Origin: an uncultured Parasutterella sp.
GTDB lineage: Bacteria > Pseudomonadota > Gammaproteobacteria > Burkholderiales > Burkholderiaceae_F
Reading direction: 5' to 3'
Assembly: GCA_900766055.1 (NCBI GenBank)
Contig: CAAFTZ010000036.1
Span: 1 to 15,207, forward strand
DNA length: 15,207 nucleotides
This document shows positions 1 through 8,489 of the stretch, piece by piece. The translations under genes were made by a program, and so were the position numbers. The first letter of the stretch is position 1. Each line of letters begins with the position of its first letter. A model generated the notes under the pieces. The model saw nothing but the letters and a program-made list of their open reading frames with translations, did no database searches and had not been told where the DNA came from.

Positions 1-60
1 GCCACTCCCGGCAAAAATGCTTGCTGGGGGGGACCCCCGAACCCCCCAAAAAAAAAAAAT
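1..60. other. Homopolymer-rich left edge (A12, C6, C5, G7) that does not look like kinase coding sequence
   Basis: Runs of 7 G (26-32), 5 C (34-38), 6 C (42-47) and 12 A (48-59) lie next to each other. G26-32 can pair with C42-47 around a short loop, and an imperfect inverted repeat GCAA/TTGC follows toward the edge (11-24). The kinase gene reads well up to about position 62, then runs into this stretch as N-F-F-F-L-G-G-S-G. That does not resemble the last strand of a HATPase domain. It could be an insertion or element junction, a slippage hotspot that shifts the frame, or an assembly end. The sequence alone does not decide between these. Confidence 0.5.
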
Positions 61-1747
61 TCTCCCCGCCGTGATTTTCAATAATGCTTCTGACAATCTG
101 AAGACCCAGCCCTAATCCGTCAGCTTTCGTTGAATTAGCAGGCTCAGAAAGTTTCGCAATCTTTTCTTTTTCAATGTGTCCGTTGTCTTCGATCGAAATC
201 AGCGCATTGTTGTCTGATCGCTTAATCTCCAAATCAACGCTCGGATTCGAGACGCCAAGCTCTTGAAGGGCCTGAGCCGCATTTCTCAAAAGATTAATAA
301 TCACGAGCTCAAATTCAAGCGGATTCACAACAATATGGACCGGCTGAGCTTGAGTGACGTTGACTTCAACTCTTTCTCCGCTTTGCCGTTTGAATTCTCG
401 TACCGCCTTGTTAACGAGCTCGGAAACTTCCGAAGACACTCTTTCACTGCGCGTACCTTTGGCATAGCTTCTGACTCGCTCGACAATGGCGGCTGCTAAG
501 TCCGCATCAGTACGAATCTCCGCCAAGGCCGTACTCAGTTTATCCTCCGTCAATGTTCCGGAATCTTTGGCGCGCTGAAGCGTACGAGCATAAAGTTTGA
601 TTCCTGCCAACGGCTGATTGAGCTCATGCGCAATCAAGCTGGAGATCTGTCCGACTACGGCCGCTCGCTGCATTTTCATGAGTCGTCTGTGCGCCTCTTG
701 AGCTTCATTAAAACTCCGATTTTCTCGCTTTAACGATTCTTTGAGTTCTCGAGTTCTTATGTTCACGGTTCGAGAGACAATGAAAGAATGAATCAGCAAA
801 AGGGCAAAGGCCGCCAACGCGCTCAAGATCCAAAAACGATATTCAACAATCCGTTGCCAGAACCACTCCTTACTGAACCGCTGGTAAGAACCGAGCCGTA
901 AAGACTTCAGAAGATTGTCTACCGCGGTGTAGTCGCTTGCTACGGACCAATACAAGCCGATGCCAACAGGCTTTTGAGCAATTAAACCCGCTGCCACCGC
1001 CGAAAGCACGGCTGGAGGAACAGAAGGATTCGATCCGAAACTCCAGTTCGGGTAGAGTCGTGTGGAGTGCAGACAAATATGATCCGGGTCGTTTTTAAGG
1101 TTGATGAACTTGAGCTGATCCGTCGTGACAACCTTTCGATTAACGGCGTCTTCAAGGTAGCAAGCTCTGAGTATTCCCACATCAGCCTTTCCGTTTAAAA
1201 CGTCTTTGATGATCTGATCTCGATTAAGACCGTAAAACTTAGTCGACCTAAAGAAGGTTTTGGGATCATATCCGTCGGCAGCAATCTCGCCCATACCAGC
1301 CAAATACATGCCGAAAGCGGTCGGGCGTCCCGCGGCCGCACGTTTGTCTTTTAGGTCCGCAATGCTGTTGATATCCGATCGGTTGGCCTTAACAATGAAC
1401 AACGAGCCTTCGGATCGATTGGGATTTTTAGAAAACGGCGAAGACGCCGTCAGCACATCTCGGGCGCCTAGATCTTGGTAGCGCCGAATGGTTGCGGCAG
1501 TAGAAATGAAGAAGTCCGCCTGATGGTCTTCAATCAGCTTTTCTAATTCGGGCAGTTCAACGTACGTGACTTTGAGCTTAGCCGGCGCCACAGCACTCTC
1601 AACCGTCCTAATCGTCTGATTTACAAAGGCGGCATGCAAAAGCGGTGTCACGGCTGAGTTGATCGCAAACGTGTATTCCTCCGGCTCCTTCGCTTGTACA
1701 TTGAGCAGAAGAAAACAGATGACAGCCGCTGCCAACTTGAGAATCAT
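1..1747 (-). CDS. Sensor histidine kinase with periplasmic PhnD-like ligand-binding domain (TtrS-like), open at left edge
   Basis: The frame is open from ATG 1747 to the window edge (582 codons, no stop). Residues 1-19 form a signal peptide ending in LNVQA. Residues about 23-285 resemble PhnD-type phosphate/phosphonate-binding folds, with ADFFISTAAT and an SSPF segment. A membrane helix lies at about 305-325, followed by a short charged linker. The kinase core has an H-box HELNQPLAG (phospho-acceptor His374), N-box NLLRNA (Asn485, Asn489), G1 box EDNG (520-523) and G2 box GLGLG (544-548). Such proteins sense a periplasmic ligand and phosphorylate a response regulator; tetrathionate sensor TtrS is the best-known relative, but the ligand here cannot be assigned. 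The F-box is degenerate (EPANSTK where EPF.TTK is usual). After GGE (560-562) the expected final strand of the ATPase domain is replaced by low-complexity sequence. GTG at 1753 is an alternative start. No partner regulator is visible. Confidence 0.85.
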   Translation of the reverse strand, partial: MILKLAAAVICFLLLNVQAKEPEEYTFAINSAVTPLLHAAFVNQTIRTVESAVAPAKLKVTYVELPELEKLIEDHQADFFISTAATIRRYQDLGARDVLTASSPFSKNPNRSEGSLFIVKANRSDINSIADLKDKRAAAGRPTAFGMYLAGMGEIAADGYDPKTFFRSTKFYGLNRDQIIKDVLNGKADVGILRACYLEDAVNRKVVTTDQLKFINLKNDPDHICLHSTRLYPNWSFGSNPSVPPAVLSAVAAGLIAQKPVGIGLYWSVASDYTAVDNLLKSLRLGSYQRFSKEWFWQRIVEYRFWILSALAAFALLLIHSFIVSRTVNIRTRELKESLKRENRSFNEAQEAHRRLMKMQRAAVVGQISSLIAHELNQPLAGIKLYARTLQRAKDSGTLTEDKLSTALAEIRTDADLAAAIVERVRSYAKGTRSERVSSEVSELVNKAVREFKRQSGERVEVNVTQAQPVHIVVNPLEFELVIINLLRNAAQALQELGVSNPSVDLEIKRSDNNALISIEDNGHIEKEKIAKLSEPANSTKADGLGLGLQIVRSIIENHGGENFFFLGGSGVPPSKHFCREW

Positions 1748-1953
1748 ATTCACGGTCCAGCTTCACCGAATTAACCCGAAAACACCTTCAACTTACCACA
1801 ATTGATCAGAACGCTAAATCCGTTTTCTCACTATTGAAAGCGGAATCGCTCCTCAAAAATGCCCTCTCTGGAACCTCTCACCAATCCGAAAATCCAAAAA
1901 GAATCCCGGGACAAGCCCGGGATATATGTGAACACTTACTTAACTTTTAGGCG
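1748..1953. other. Intergenic region between kinase and TetR gene
   Basis: This 206-bp gap holds the terminator of the efflux operon (1896-1923) and must hold any kinase promoter. On the minus strand I see no convincing -35/-10 pair. The stretch around 1797-1810 contains a TGATCAATTG-like element, but it is too weak to call. No small gene is evident. Confidence 0.5.
1896..1923 (-). terminator. Rho-independent terminator of the efflux operon
   Basis: Arms ATCCCGGG (1903-1910) and CCCGGGAT (1916-1923) form a perfect 8-bp stem with a 5-base loop. On the minus strand the stem is followed by TCTTTTT (1902-1896). It lies 30-60 bases after the stop codon of the TetR gene, as expected for the end of the adaptor-pump-channel-repressor transcript. 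Confidence 0.85.
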
Positions 1954-2562
1954 TTAGGCTTGTGTCGCTTTTGCCTCTTTTTCTCCGCAAAACGGGAGAA
2001 TGCAGCTTTCGGCCTGCGCCAAAATCTTCGTCATCAGTTCACGGTTTTCCACCGGCGTAAAGATGTTGGAAATCGACATGCCTAGGTACATAGCCATCAC
2101 GCAGAGAATGCGGTACTGCCCTTCCTGGTCGTCCGTCGAGATACCCCCCGCTTCCGAAATCATCTTCCGAAGACGTGCACCGTTTTCCGTAATCTTTTCT
2201 TTGATTTCAGGATTGCGCGTACATTCCGTCAGAATCGTCAGCATCAGCGAAGAACGACGTGAATCAAAAATCGACTGGCAGCTCGGATTCTTTTCTCCCG
2301 CAGACATCGCTGTCTTCAGAGCATCAAAAGTTTCCTGCCCCATCTTCAGCTGTACAGCCAACGCCAAAGCGGCTTTGCTGGCATAGAAGTTGTAGAGATG
2401 GGGCGTGCTGACGTTAGCCGCTTCCGCGATTTCGTTCATGCTTGCCGCGTGGAAGCCTTTGTCTAAAAAGATGGCTTCCGCAGCACGCAGGATTCGATCG
2501 CGCTTTTCGCTGCGTTTTTCTTCTTTACGCTCTTCAACTCTGGTTTCTCGAGCTTTAAGCAT
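1954..2562 (-). CDS. TetR/AcrR-family transcriptional repressor, last gene of the efflux operon
   Basis: A 202-residue regulator. After a charged N-terminal extension (1-20, rich in Arg, Lys and Glu) comes the TetR DNA-binding domain at about 21-67: RILRAAEAIFLDKGF, then MNEIAEAANVSTPHLYNFY as helix-turn-helix, then the ASKAAL segment. The alpha-helical remainder (about 70-190) is the expected ligand-binding and dimerisation part. The start is ATG 2562, because GGAGG stands at 2568-2572 and the start overlaps the channel stop codon by 8 bases. A longer frame back to 2655 begins with TTG and lies within the channel gene. Its place in the operon and the palindrome at 8490-8509 suggest it represses its own operon and is released by a pump substrate; the inducer is unknown. 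Two copper- or thiol-style cysteines near the C-terminus (SCILPFC) are noted without assigning a role. Confidence 0.9.
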   Translation of the reverse strand: MLKARETRVEERKEEKRSEKRDRILRAAEAIFLDKGFHAASMNEIAEAANVSTPHLYNFYASKAALALAVQLKMGQETFDALKTAMSAGEKNPSCQSIFDSRRSSLMLTILTECTRNPEIKEKITENGARLRKMISEAGGISTDDQEGQYRILCVMAMYLGMSISNIFTPVENRELMTKILAQAESCILPFCGEKEAKATQA

Positions 2563-4054
2563 TGCCGCCTCCGCTCGAGACCGGAATCGTCTGAGCCGGT
2601 TCATCGGCAGCCGGAGCTGCCGTTTGAGCGGCTGCCTGAGTTTCAGGTTCGACAACAGAACCGCCGCCGAGAACCTTGTAGAGCATCACGCCGCTGGAAA
2701 GACGATTGCTCTCGGCAGAGATGTAGTTCGTCTGAGCAGCAACCATTTGTCTCTGGCTCTCAAGCACGGTGAGGAACCCGTCCAGACCGTTCTTATAACG
2801 GCTTTGGGACAGACGATAGGCCGTTTCCGTCGCGTTGACCAAGTCTTTAAGCGCGGCACACTGACGGTTCACAGTACCGACGGTGGCGAGCGCATCGCTC
2901 ACTTCTGCGAAGGCGTTTTGCACCGTCTTCTCATAGGTAGCGACCATGATCTTTTGCTGAGCTTCAGCCTGACGCAGAGTGGAGATGTTCGCTCCGCCGG
3001 TGAAGATCGGCAGAGAAATAGACGGCGCAAAGGTCCAAAGCCCGGTACCTGAGTCAAACAGATCGCTCAGGGTGCGGGACGAAGAACCGATTCCGGCTGT
3101 CAAAGTAATGCGCGGGAAGAAGTTGGCGCGAGCCGCTCCGATGTTGGCGTTTGCAGACATCAGATCGTGTTCGGCAGCCTTAATGTCCGGGCGGTTCAGG
3201 AGAATCTCGCTGCTTAAACCGGCAGGAGCAATCGCACCGTAGTTCGTGGCCTCTTCCAGGTTGTTCGGTTCAAGATCCGCAGGAACCTGAGAACCGACCA
3301 CAAGGTTCAGTGCATTCTGAGCCTGAGCTAGGCTCCGTTCGTACTGCGCAACGGCTGCGCGAGCTGTCGCAACCGTCGTACGAGCCTGTTCAAGTTCCAG
3401 CAGGGAGCTTGCGCCCAAACGATAGCTGTCAGACATCAGCTTGAAGCTTTCTTCCTGACTCTGAAGCGTGATTCTCTGCAGGCGCAGGAATTCTTTCTGG
3501 GCGCCTAAGTTAATCCAGGAAGTGGCAACCTGTGCGATCAGAGCGTTCTGAGCGGCGGCACGATTTTCTTCAGCCGAGAAGAACTGCTGAAGGGCTGCTT
3601 CGCTCAGGCTTCTGACACGACCGAAGAGGTCGAGCTCCCAAGCCGTAGAAGCCAGGTTCGCCTGATATGTGTGAGAAACGTAGCTGCTTCCCGTTGCCGA
3701 CATCAGCCTCGGCGTTTTGCCGGCATTTTCCTGCAGACTGGCAGCCACAGAGGGCATCAGCGCGGATCTCTGAATACCGTAGGCGGCTCTGGCCTTTTCG
3801 ATATTAAGGATCGCAACTCTCAGATCGCGGTTGTTGGCGAGCGCCATTTCAACCACTTTCTTGGCTTTCGGGTTCGTGATAAAGACTTTCCAGTCAGGAA
3901 GCGGAGCCGTCGTGGTCATCACGTCTTTGTACGCTTCTCCGGTCGGGAAAGTTGCCGCGACCGGCGCGGCAGGTCTTTCGTATTTCGGTGCCATCGTGCA
4001 GCCGGCACAGACGGCCAGAGAACAGGCAATAACCGTAAGTTTTAATGCCTTCAT
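2555..4054 (-). CDS. Outer-membrane efflux channel lipoprotein (OprM/NodT family)
   Basis: A 499-residue outer-membrane factor of tripartite efflux. The N-terminus is a lipoprotein signal with lipobox VCAGC and acylated Cys19, followed by the family-typical MAPKYERP. Two OEP repeats follow: roughly residues 60-260 and 275-460, each with long heptad helices, and the conserved LLNRPDIKAAEHDLMSANAN segment (about 285-305) of OprM/CusC-like channels. It forms the trimeric barrel and periplasmic tunnel that carries pump substrates across the outer membrane. The start is ATG 4054, directly after the pump stop codon, with GGAG about 11 bases upstream inside the pump gene. The last 35 or so residues are an Ala/Pro/Gln/Glu-rich tail beyond the conserved domain. 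The stop overlaps the TetR start. Confidence 0.95.
   Translation of the reverse strand: MKALKLTVIACSLAVCAGCTMAPKYERPAAPVAATFPTGEAYKDVMTTTAPLPDWKVFITNPKAKKVVEMALANNRDLRVAILNIEKARAAYGIQRSALMPSVAASLQENAGKTPRLMSATGSSYVSHTYQANLASTAWELDLFGRVRSLSEAALQQFFSAEENRAAAQNALIAQVATSWINLGAQKEFLRLQRITLQSQEESFKLMSDSYRLGASSLLELEQARTTVATARAAVAQYERSLAQAQNALNLVVGSQVPADLEPNNLEEATNYGAIAPAGLSSEILLNRPDIKAAEHDLMSANANIGAARANFFPRITLTAGIGSSSRTLSDLFDSGTGLWTFAPSISLPIFTGGANISTLRQAEAQQKIMVATYEKTVQNAFAEVSDALATVGTVNRQCAALKDLVNATETAYRLSQSRYKNGLDGFLTVLESQRQMVAAQTNYISAESNRLSSGVMLYKVLGGGSVVEPETQAAAQTAAPAADEPAQTIPVSSGGGNA
2568..2572 (-). promoter_or_regulatory. Ribosome binding site deciding the TetR start
   Basis: GGAGG on the minus strand lies 5 bases before ATG 2562, inside the last codons of the channel gene. 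This fixes the start and implies translational coupling between channel and repressor. Confidence 0.8.
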
Positions 4055-7000
4055 TTACTTATTCTCCTGCAGGGCTTCCTGCGGTTTTTTCTTTTTAATC
4101 TTATCGCCGAACAGCTTAACAATGAGCACATAGAACAGCGGAACAAAGAAGATACAAAGGAATGTACCTGTCAGCATACCGCCTAACACACCGATACCAA
4201 TGGCATTCTGTGCACCGGATCCGGCGCCGGTTGCCTTAGCAAGCGGAAGCACACCGAGACCGAAGGCCAGAGAGGTCATCATAATCGGACGGATTCTCAT
4301 GCGCACAGCGTGAGCAGCAGCATGAACGATGGACTCGCCTTTCTCATGCAGTTCTTTTGCGAATTCCACAATCAAAATCGCGTTCTTACTGACCAAGCCG
4401 ATGGTCGTCAGCAAGCCGACCTGGAAGTAAACGTCATTGTTCATGCCGAAGGCACCTGTCATACCGAGCGCACCGATCACGCCCAAAGGCACAACCATGA
4501 TCACGGCAATCGGAATAGACCAGCTTTCATAAAGCGCGGCCAAGCACAGGAACACGATCAAAATAGACAGTGTGTAAAGTGCGCCCGTCTGAGATCCGGC
4601 CTGCTGTTCCTGGAAGGAAATACCGTTCCAGGAGATACCGAATCCGTGCGGCAGGGCCTTAGCAATTTCTTCCATTGCCAGCATAGCCTGACCGGTCGTA
4701 AAGCCTGCAGCCGGAGAACCTTGGATATTCACAGCACCCAAGCCGTTGAAGCGTTCCAGACGAGAGGAACCGAACTTCCATTCTGTGGAGCAGAACGCAG
4801 AGAACGGAACCATTTCGCCCTTGTCGTTGCGCACGTACCAGCGGTCTAAGTCTTCGGGACGCTGACGGAATTTCTCATCGCCCTGAACATAAACCTGCTT
4901 AATACGGCCGCGGTCATAGAAGTCGTTGACGTACGAGGAACCCCAAGCAGTCGAAAGCGTGTCGTTAATAGAAGCTACGCTCACACCCAAAGAGGCTGCT
5001 TTAGCGAAGTCAATGTGCAGCTGAAGCTGCGGCGCATCTTCCTTGCCGTTCGGACGAACGTTGTAGAGCTGAGGATTACTCTGGGCGGCACCCAATACCT
5101 GATTGCGAGCCGCCATCAGGGCTTCATGACCCTGACCGCTCAAATCCTGCAGATACATGTCAAAACCGTCGGCCATACCGAGTTCGGGCACCGGGGGCAG
5201 AGCAAAACCGAACACCATCGAATCCTTCCAGCTCATCAGAGTCCGGTTAGCGCGTGCAGCAACCGCCTGAGCTTTCTGATCGGGGTTCGGACGCTCGCTC
5301 CAGTCTTTGAGCTTAACGAAGGCCATGGCCGTGTTCTGGCCCATACCGGCCAAGCTGAAGCCCACCACCGTCATCACAGACTCAACGGAATCTTTCTCAT
5401 CGTTGAGCATGTAATCCTGCATGCGCTTCACAACAGGAAGAACCTGCTCTCGAGTAGAACCTTCCGGCAGCTGGATCTGAACCATCAGGGAACCCTGGTC
5501 TTCATCCGGCATAAAGGCCGTCGGAACTTTCAGGAACCCGAAGACCACGCCGGCAATGATGACGCCGTAGATTACGATGAAGCGTTTCCAGCGTGCGGTC
5601 ATGTAGCTGACAGAAGAGGTGGCAGCTTCAGCACCGCTGTTAAACGTGCGGTTAAACCAGCCGAAGAAGCCCTTCTCGGCCTTGTCGTGTTTGATCGGTT
5701 TAAGAATCGTTGCGCAAAGTGCCGGTGTCAGCGTCAGAGCGACTAGAACAGACAAGCCCATTGCAGCCACAATCGTGACGGAGAACTGACGGTAAATCAC
5801 ACCGGTAGAACCGCCGAAGAAGGCCATCGGAACGAACACGGCGGAAAGCACCATCGCGATACCGATCAAGGCGCCTGTAATCTGCGACATGGATTTCTCG
5901 GTCGCGTCATGCGGAGAAAGACGTTCCTGGTCCATCACACGCTCGACGTTTTCCACCACCACGATCGCGTCGTCCACCAGCAGACCGATCGCTAGCACCA
6001 TAGCGAACATCGTCAGCATGTTGATGGAGTACCCCATCGCGCCCAATACACCGAATGTACCCAACACAACCACCGGCACGGCAATTGTCGGAATCAGCGT
6101 CGCACGGAAGTTCTGCAGGAACAGATACATCACGAGCACAACAAGCACAATGGCTTCAATAAGGGTCTGAATCACACCCTTAATGGAAATGCGAACGAAA
6201 GGCGTCGTATCAAACGGAATCACATACTCATACTTCTCGGGGAAGAAGTGAGAAAGCTCTTCCATTTTTTTGTCGACTAGGTCGGAAGTCAGCAGCGCGT
6301 TTGCACCGGAGGCCAATTTAATCGCAAGACCTGCGCTCGGTTTGCCGTTAAAGAAGGCCGTCGCTTCATACATTTTCGGGCCTTTTTCAATGCGGGCAAC
6401 GTCGCGCAGGAAGACCTGAGAACCATTGGACTGGGTCTTTAAGAAAATCGCGCCGAACTGTTCCGGAGTTTCGAGCAGAGAGCTCGAGGTAATAACCGCG
6501 TTCAGGGCTGTACCCTTAGCAGCCGGCAGACCGCCGACCTGACCGGAAGAAATCTGAACGTTCTGCGTCGTAATCGCGGTCTTAATGTCAGCCGGGGTCA
6601 GAGCGTATTCGTGAAGTTTTTCCGGATCGAGCCAAATTCGCATCGCGAAAGCAGAACCGAAAACTTCGACTTCACCGACACCGTCCACACGACTCAGCGG
6701 TTCCTGAATACTTGAAACGAGATAGTCACCGAGTTCAGCCGCAGAGATCGAGCCGTCGGTAGAGGTCAGACCGATCACCTTCAGGAAGCTTGCAGTTGTC
6801 TTAATCACCGTCACGCCTAAGCGCTGAACCACTTCCGGCAGAGAAGACTGAGCCTGAGACAGGCGGTTCTGTACCTGCACCTGAGCCATGTCAGGGTCGG
6901 TACCGGCTGCAAAGGTCAGCGTAATGTTGATTCGGCCGCTCGACTCACTGGTCGAACTCATGTACAGATAACCGTCCAAGCCGGTCATCTTTTGTTCAAT

Positions 7001-7192
7001 GACCTGAACGACGGTATCCTCAATCGTCTTAGCAGAAGCGCCCGGATAGGTCGCGGAGATGCTCACCTGAGGAGGCGCAATCTGAGGATACATGGACACC
7101 GGCAGATTCAGAATCGAAAGCGTGCCGGCAAGCATGATCACAATTGCGATCACCCAAGCAAAAATCGGTCGGTTAATAAAAAACTTTGCCAT
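4055..7192 (-). CDS. RND multidrug efflux pump, inner-membrane HAE1 subunit (AcrB/MexB-like)
   Basis: A 1045-residue pump, the usual HAE1 length. TM1 (about 10-30) starts with the family-typical FFINRPIFAWVIAI. Two large periplasmic loops (about 35-335 and 560-870) alternate with two six-helix membrane bundles, giving twelve helices. The proton-relay residues are present: Asp407 and Asp408 in GLLVDDAIVVVENV, Lys936 in GLVSKNAILIVEF and Thr973 in MMTSLAF. Of the AcrB substrate-pocket phenylalanines, F136, F178, F612 (AcrB F615) and F625 (F628) are kept. By my manual alignment Met607 replaces AcrB F610 and Leu614 replaces F617. The sequence GMGQNTAMAFVKLKDW is the second-repeat signature. It exports amphipathic compounds using the proton gradient, with the adaptor upstream and the channel downstream. 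The start is ATG 7192, with GAGG about 8 bases before it. Confidence 0.97.
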   Translation of the reverse strand: MAKFFINRPIFAWVIAIVIMLAGTLSILNLPVSMYPQIAPPQVSISATYPGASAKTIEDTVVQVIEQKMTGLDGYLYMSSTSESSGRINITLTFAAGTDPDMAQVQVQNRLSQAQSSLPEVVQRLGVTVIKTTASFLKVIGLTSTDGSISAAELGDYLVSSIQEPLSRVDGVGEVEVFGSAFAMRIWLDPEKLHEYALTPADIKTAITTQNVQISSGQVGGLPAAKGTALNAVITSSSLLETPEQFGAIFLKTQSNGSQVFLRDVARIEKGPKMYEATAFFNGKPSAGLAIKLASGANALLTSDLVDKKMEELSHFFPEKYEYVIPFDTTPFVRISIKGVIQTLIEAIVLVVLVMYLFLQNFRATLIPTIAVPVVVLGTFGVLGAMGYSINMLTMFAMVLAIGLLVDDAIVVVENVERVMDQERLSPHDATEKSMSQITGALIGIAMVLSAVFVPMAFFGGSTGVIYRQFSVTIVAAMGLSVLVALTLTPALCATILKPIKHDKAEKGFFGWFNRTFNSGAEAATSSVSYMTARWKRFIVIYGVIIAGVVFGFLKVPTAFMPDEDQGSLMVQIQLPEGSTREQVLPVVKRMQDYMLNDEKDSVESVMTVVGFSLAGMGQNTAMAFVKLKDWSERPNPDQKAQAVAARANRTLMSWKDSMVFGFALPPVPELGMADGFDMYLQDLSGQGHEALMAARNQVLGAAQSNPQLYNVRPNGKEDAPQLQLHIDFAKAASLGVSVASINDTLSTAWGSSYVNDFYDRGRIKQVYVQGDEKFRQRPEDLDRWYVRNDKGEMVPFSAFCSTEWKFGSSRLERFNGLGAVNIQGSPAAGFTTGQAMLAMEEIAKALPHGFGISWNGISFQEQQAGSQTGALYTLSILIVFLCLAALYESWSIPIAVIMVVPLGVIGALGMTGAFGMNNDVYFQVGLLTTIGLVSKNAILIVEFAKELHEKGESIVHAAAHAVRMRIRPIMMTSLAFGLGVLPLAKATGAGSGAQNAIGIGVLGGMLTGTFLCIFFVPLFYVLIVKLFGDKIKKKKPQEALQENK

Positions 7193-7206
7193 ATCAACCT
7201 CTGAAT

Positions 7207-8400
7207 TTACTGCTTAGAAGCCTTTGCCGCCTTGGCTTGTTCCTGTTCGGCCATTGTCGGAACTACCTGGACAGGCACGCCCGGACGGATTCTCTGAAGA
7301 CCTTCGATGACAACTTTTTCGCCCGGTTTCAGACCGTCTTCCACGATCCAGTCCTGACCCTGAGTGCGGTGAGTCACTAAGCGGCGAATGGCGATCTTGC
7401 CGTCGTCAACCACATAAACGTAAGGCGTACCGTTGGATTCGCGCATGACGGCACGCTGCGGAACCAGCAGAGCTTTTTCCATCGTGCCCTGAGGCAGCTC
7501 GGTACGAACAAACATACCCGGCAGAAGAATGTTGTCCGGGTTCGGGAATTCGGCGCGCAGCGTGATAGTGCCGGTGCTCGGATCCACGGAAACCTCGGAC
7601 AGTGTGAGTTCGCCTGTCTGCGGATACTTGCTCCCGTCTTCCATGATTAAGGTCACAGGAATCGCGCCGCCTTTGGTCTTAAGTTTGCCGGCAGCGATAT
7701 CTTTTTTGAGACTGAGAATTTCTTTGCTCGACTGGGTCACGTCGACATAGATCGGATCCAATGTCTGAACGACGGCCATGTTCTGAGTCTGATGCGCGGA
7801 AAGCAAAGCGCCCGGAGTGACTAAAGAGCGGCCGATGCGCCCGGTAATCGGAGAGCGAACTGTCGTGTAGTCCAGATTGATCTGGGCATTCTTTAATCCT
7901 GCCTGAGCAGCGGCCACTGCAGCCTGCGCCTGCTTGTAAGCGGCCTGGGCGTCGTCATTGTTCTGTTTACTGATCGCGTTGGTCTTCACAAGCTGTGCAT
8001 AACGGTTAGCCGTCAGACGAGTCTGATACAGCACGGCCTGAGCTCTCTGGAGCTCGGCCTTGGCACTTGCCACTGCGGCTTCATAGACAGCCGGATCGAT
8101 TTGATAAAGCGCTTGTCCCTCTTTGACTTCGCTTCCTTCCTTAAAGAGCCGTTTCTGCAGAATGCCAGCGACCTGAGGACGAACATCAGCGACCAAATAC
8201 GGAGCCGTGCGGCCCTGAAGCGTCGTGGTCATGTCCAACTCGGTCGGCTGAATTTCCGTGACGGAAACCTGAGGGGCTCTCTGAGCACCTGCTCCGGCCG
8301 GGGCTCCAGTAGATTTCTGCGAGTCACATCCGCCGAACAAAGTTACGGCAAAGCCCGCGGCAACACACAATGCCGCTTTCTTTAAGTCGTTCAATAACAT
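7207..8400 (-). CDS. RND efflux periplasmic adaptor lipoprotein (AcrA/MexA-like)
   Basis: A 397-residue membrane-fusion protein, first gene of the efflux operon. The lipoprotein signal ends in LFGGC with acylated Cys25. The two lipoyl half-motifs lie at about 66-102 (VRPQVAGILQKRLFKEGSEV) and 173-203 (DYTTVRSPITGRIGRS). Between them is the alpha-helical hairpin (about 103-172) with the channel-docking pattern R133-L137-S144 (RYAQLVKTNAIS). The beta-barrel follows at about 215-300 and the membrane-proximal domain at about 305-380; the C-terminus is Ala/Lys/Gln-rich. It bridges the pump and the outer-membrane channel. The start is ATG 8400 with GAGG 6 bases upstream. Only 14 bases separate its stop from the pump start. 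Confidence 0.96.
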   Translation of the reverse strand: MLLNDLKKAALCVAAGFAVTLFGGCDSQKSTGAPAGAGAQRAPQVSVTEIQPTELDMTTTLQGRTAPYLVADVRPQVAGILQKRLFKEGSEVKEGQALYQIDPAVYEAAVASAKAELQRAQAVLYQTRLTANRYAQLVKTNAISKQNNDDAQAAYKQAQAAVAAAQAGLKNAQINLDYTTVRSPITGRIGRSLVTPGALLSAHQTQNMAVVQTLDPIYVDVTQSSKEILSLKKDIAAGKLKTKGGAIPVTLIMEDGSKYPQTGELTLSEVSVDPSTGTITLRAEFPNPDNILLPGMFVRTELPQGTMEKALLVPQRAVMRESNGTPYVYVVDDGKIAIRRLVTHRTQGQDWIVEDGLKPGEKVVIEGLQRIRPGVPVQVVPTMAEQEQAKAAKASKQ

Positions 8401-8476
8401 GAAAAACCTCGAGATTTATTCCCAATTTATTATGATTTGAGTGTGCCTTCTCTCCTGAGAAGCGCAACGGAGACAA

Positions 8477-8482
8477 TTCTAG
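8477..8482 (-). promoter_or_regulatory. Possible -10 element of the efflux operon promoter
   Basis: TAGAAT on the minus strand matches the sigma-70 -10 at 4 of 6 conserved positions. The hexamer at the expected -35 distance is poor and falls within the operator. AT-rich sequence with tandem AATTTAC copies lies further upstream and might act as an UP element. This would give a leader of about 70 bases. Confidence 0.35.
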
Positions 8483-8489
8483 TTCAATT

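Noticed and set aside
26..60. G/C-run hairpin with A12 as a terminator
   Set aside because: On the minus strand the T-run precedes the hairpin and on the plus strand A follows it, so neither strand has hairpin-then-T order.
1..1747. Naming the kinase ttrS
   Set aside because: The architecture matches, but no ttr reductase or ttrR gene is visible and the binding domain is shared by many sensors.
2563..2655. Longer TetR start at 2655
   Set aside because: The codon is TTG inside the channel gene with no ribosome-binding site; ATG 2562 has GGAGG at the right distance.
2405..3052. 215-codon plus-strand frame
   Set aside because: Antisense across the TetR and channel genes, with no recognisable domain.
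5015..5746. 243-codon plus-strand frame
   Set aside because: Antisense to the RND pump, which is unambiguous over its full length.
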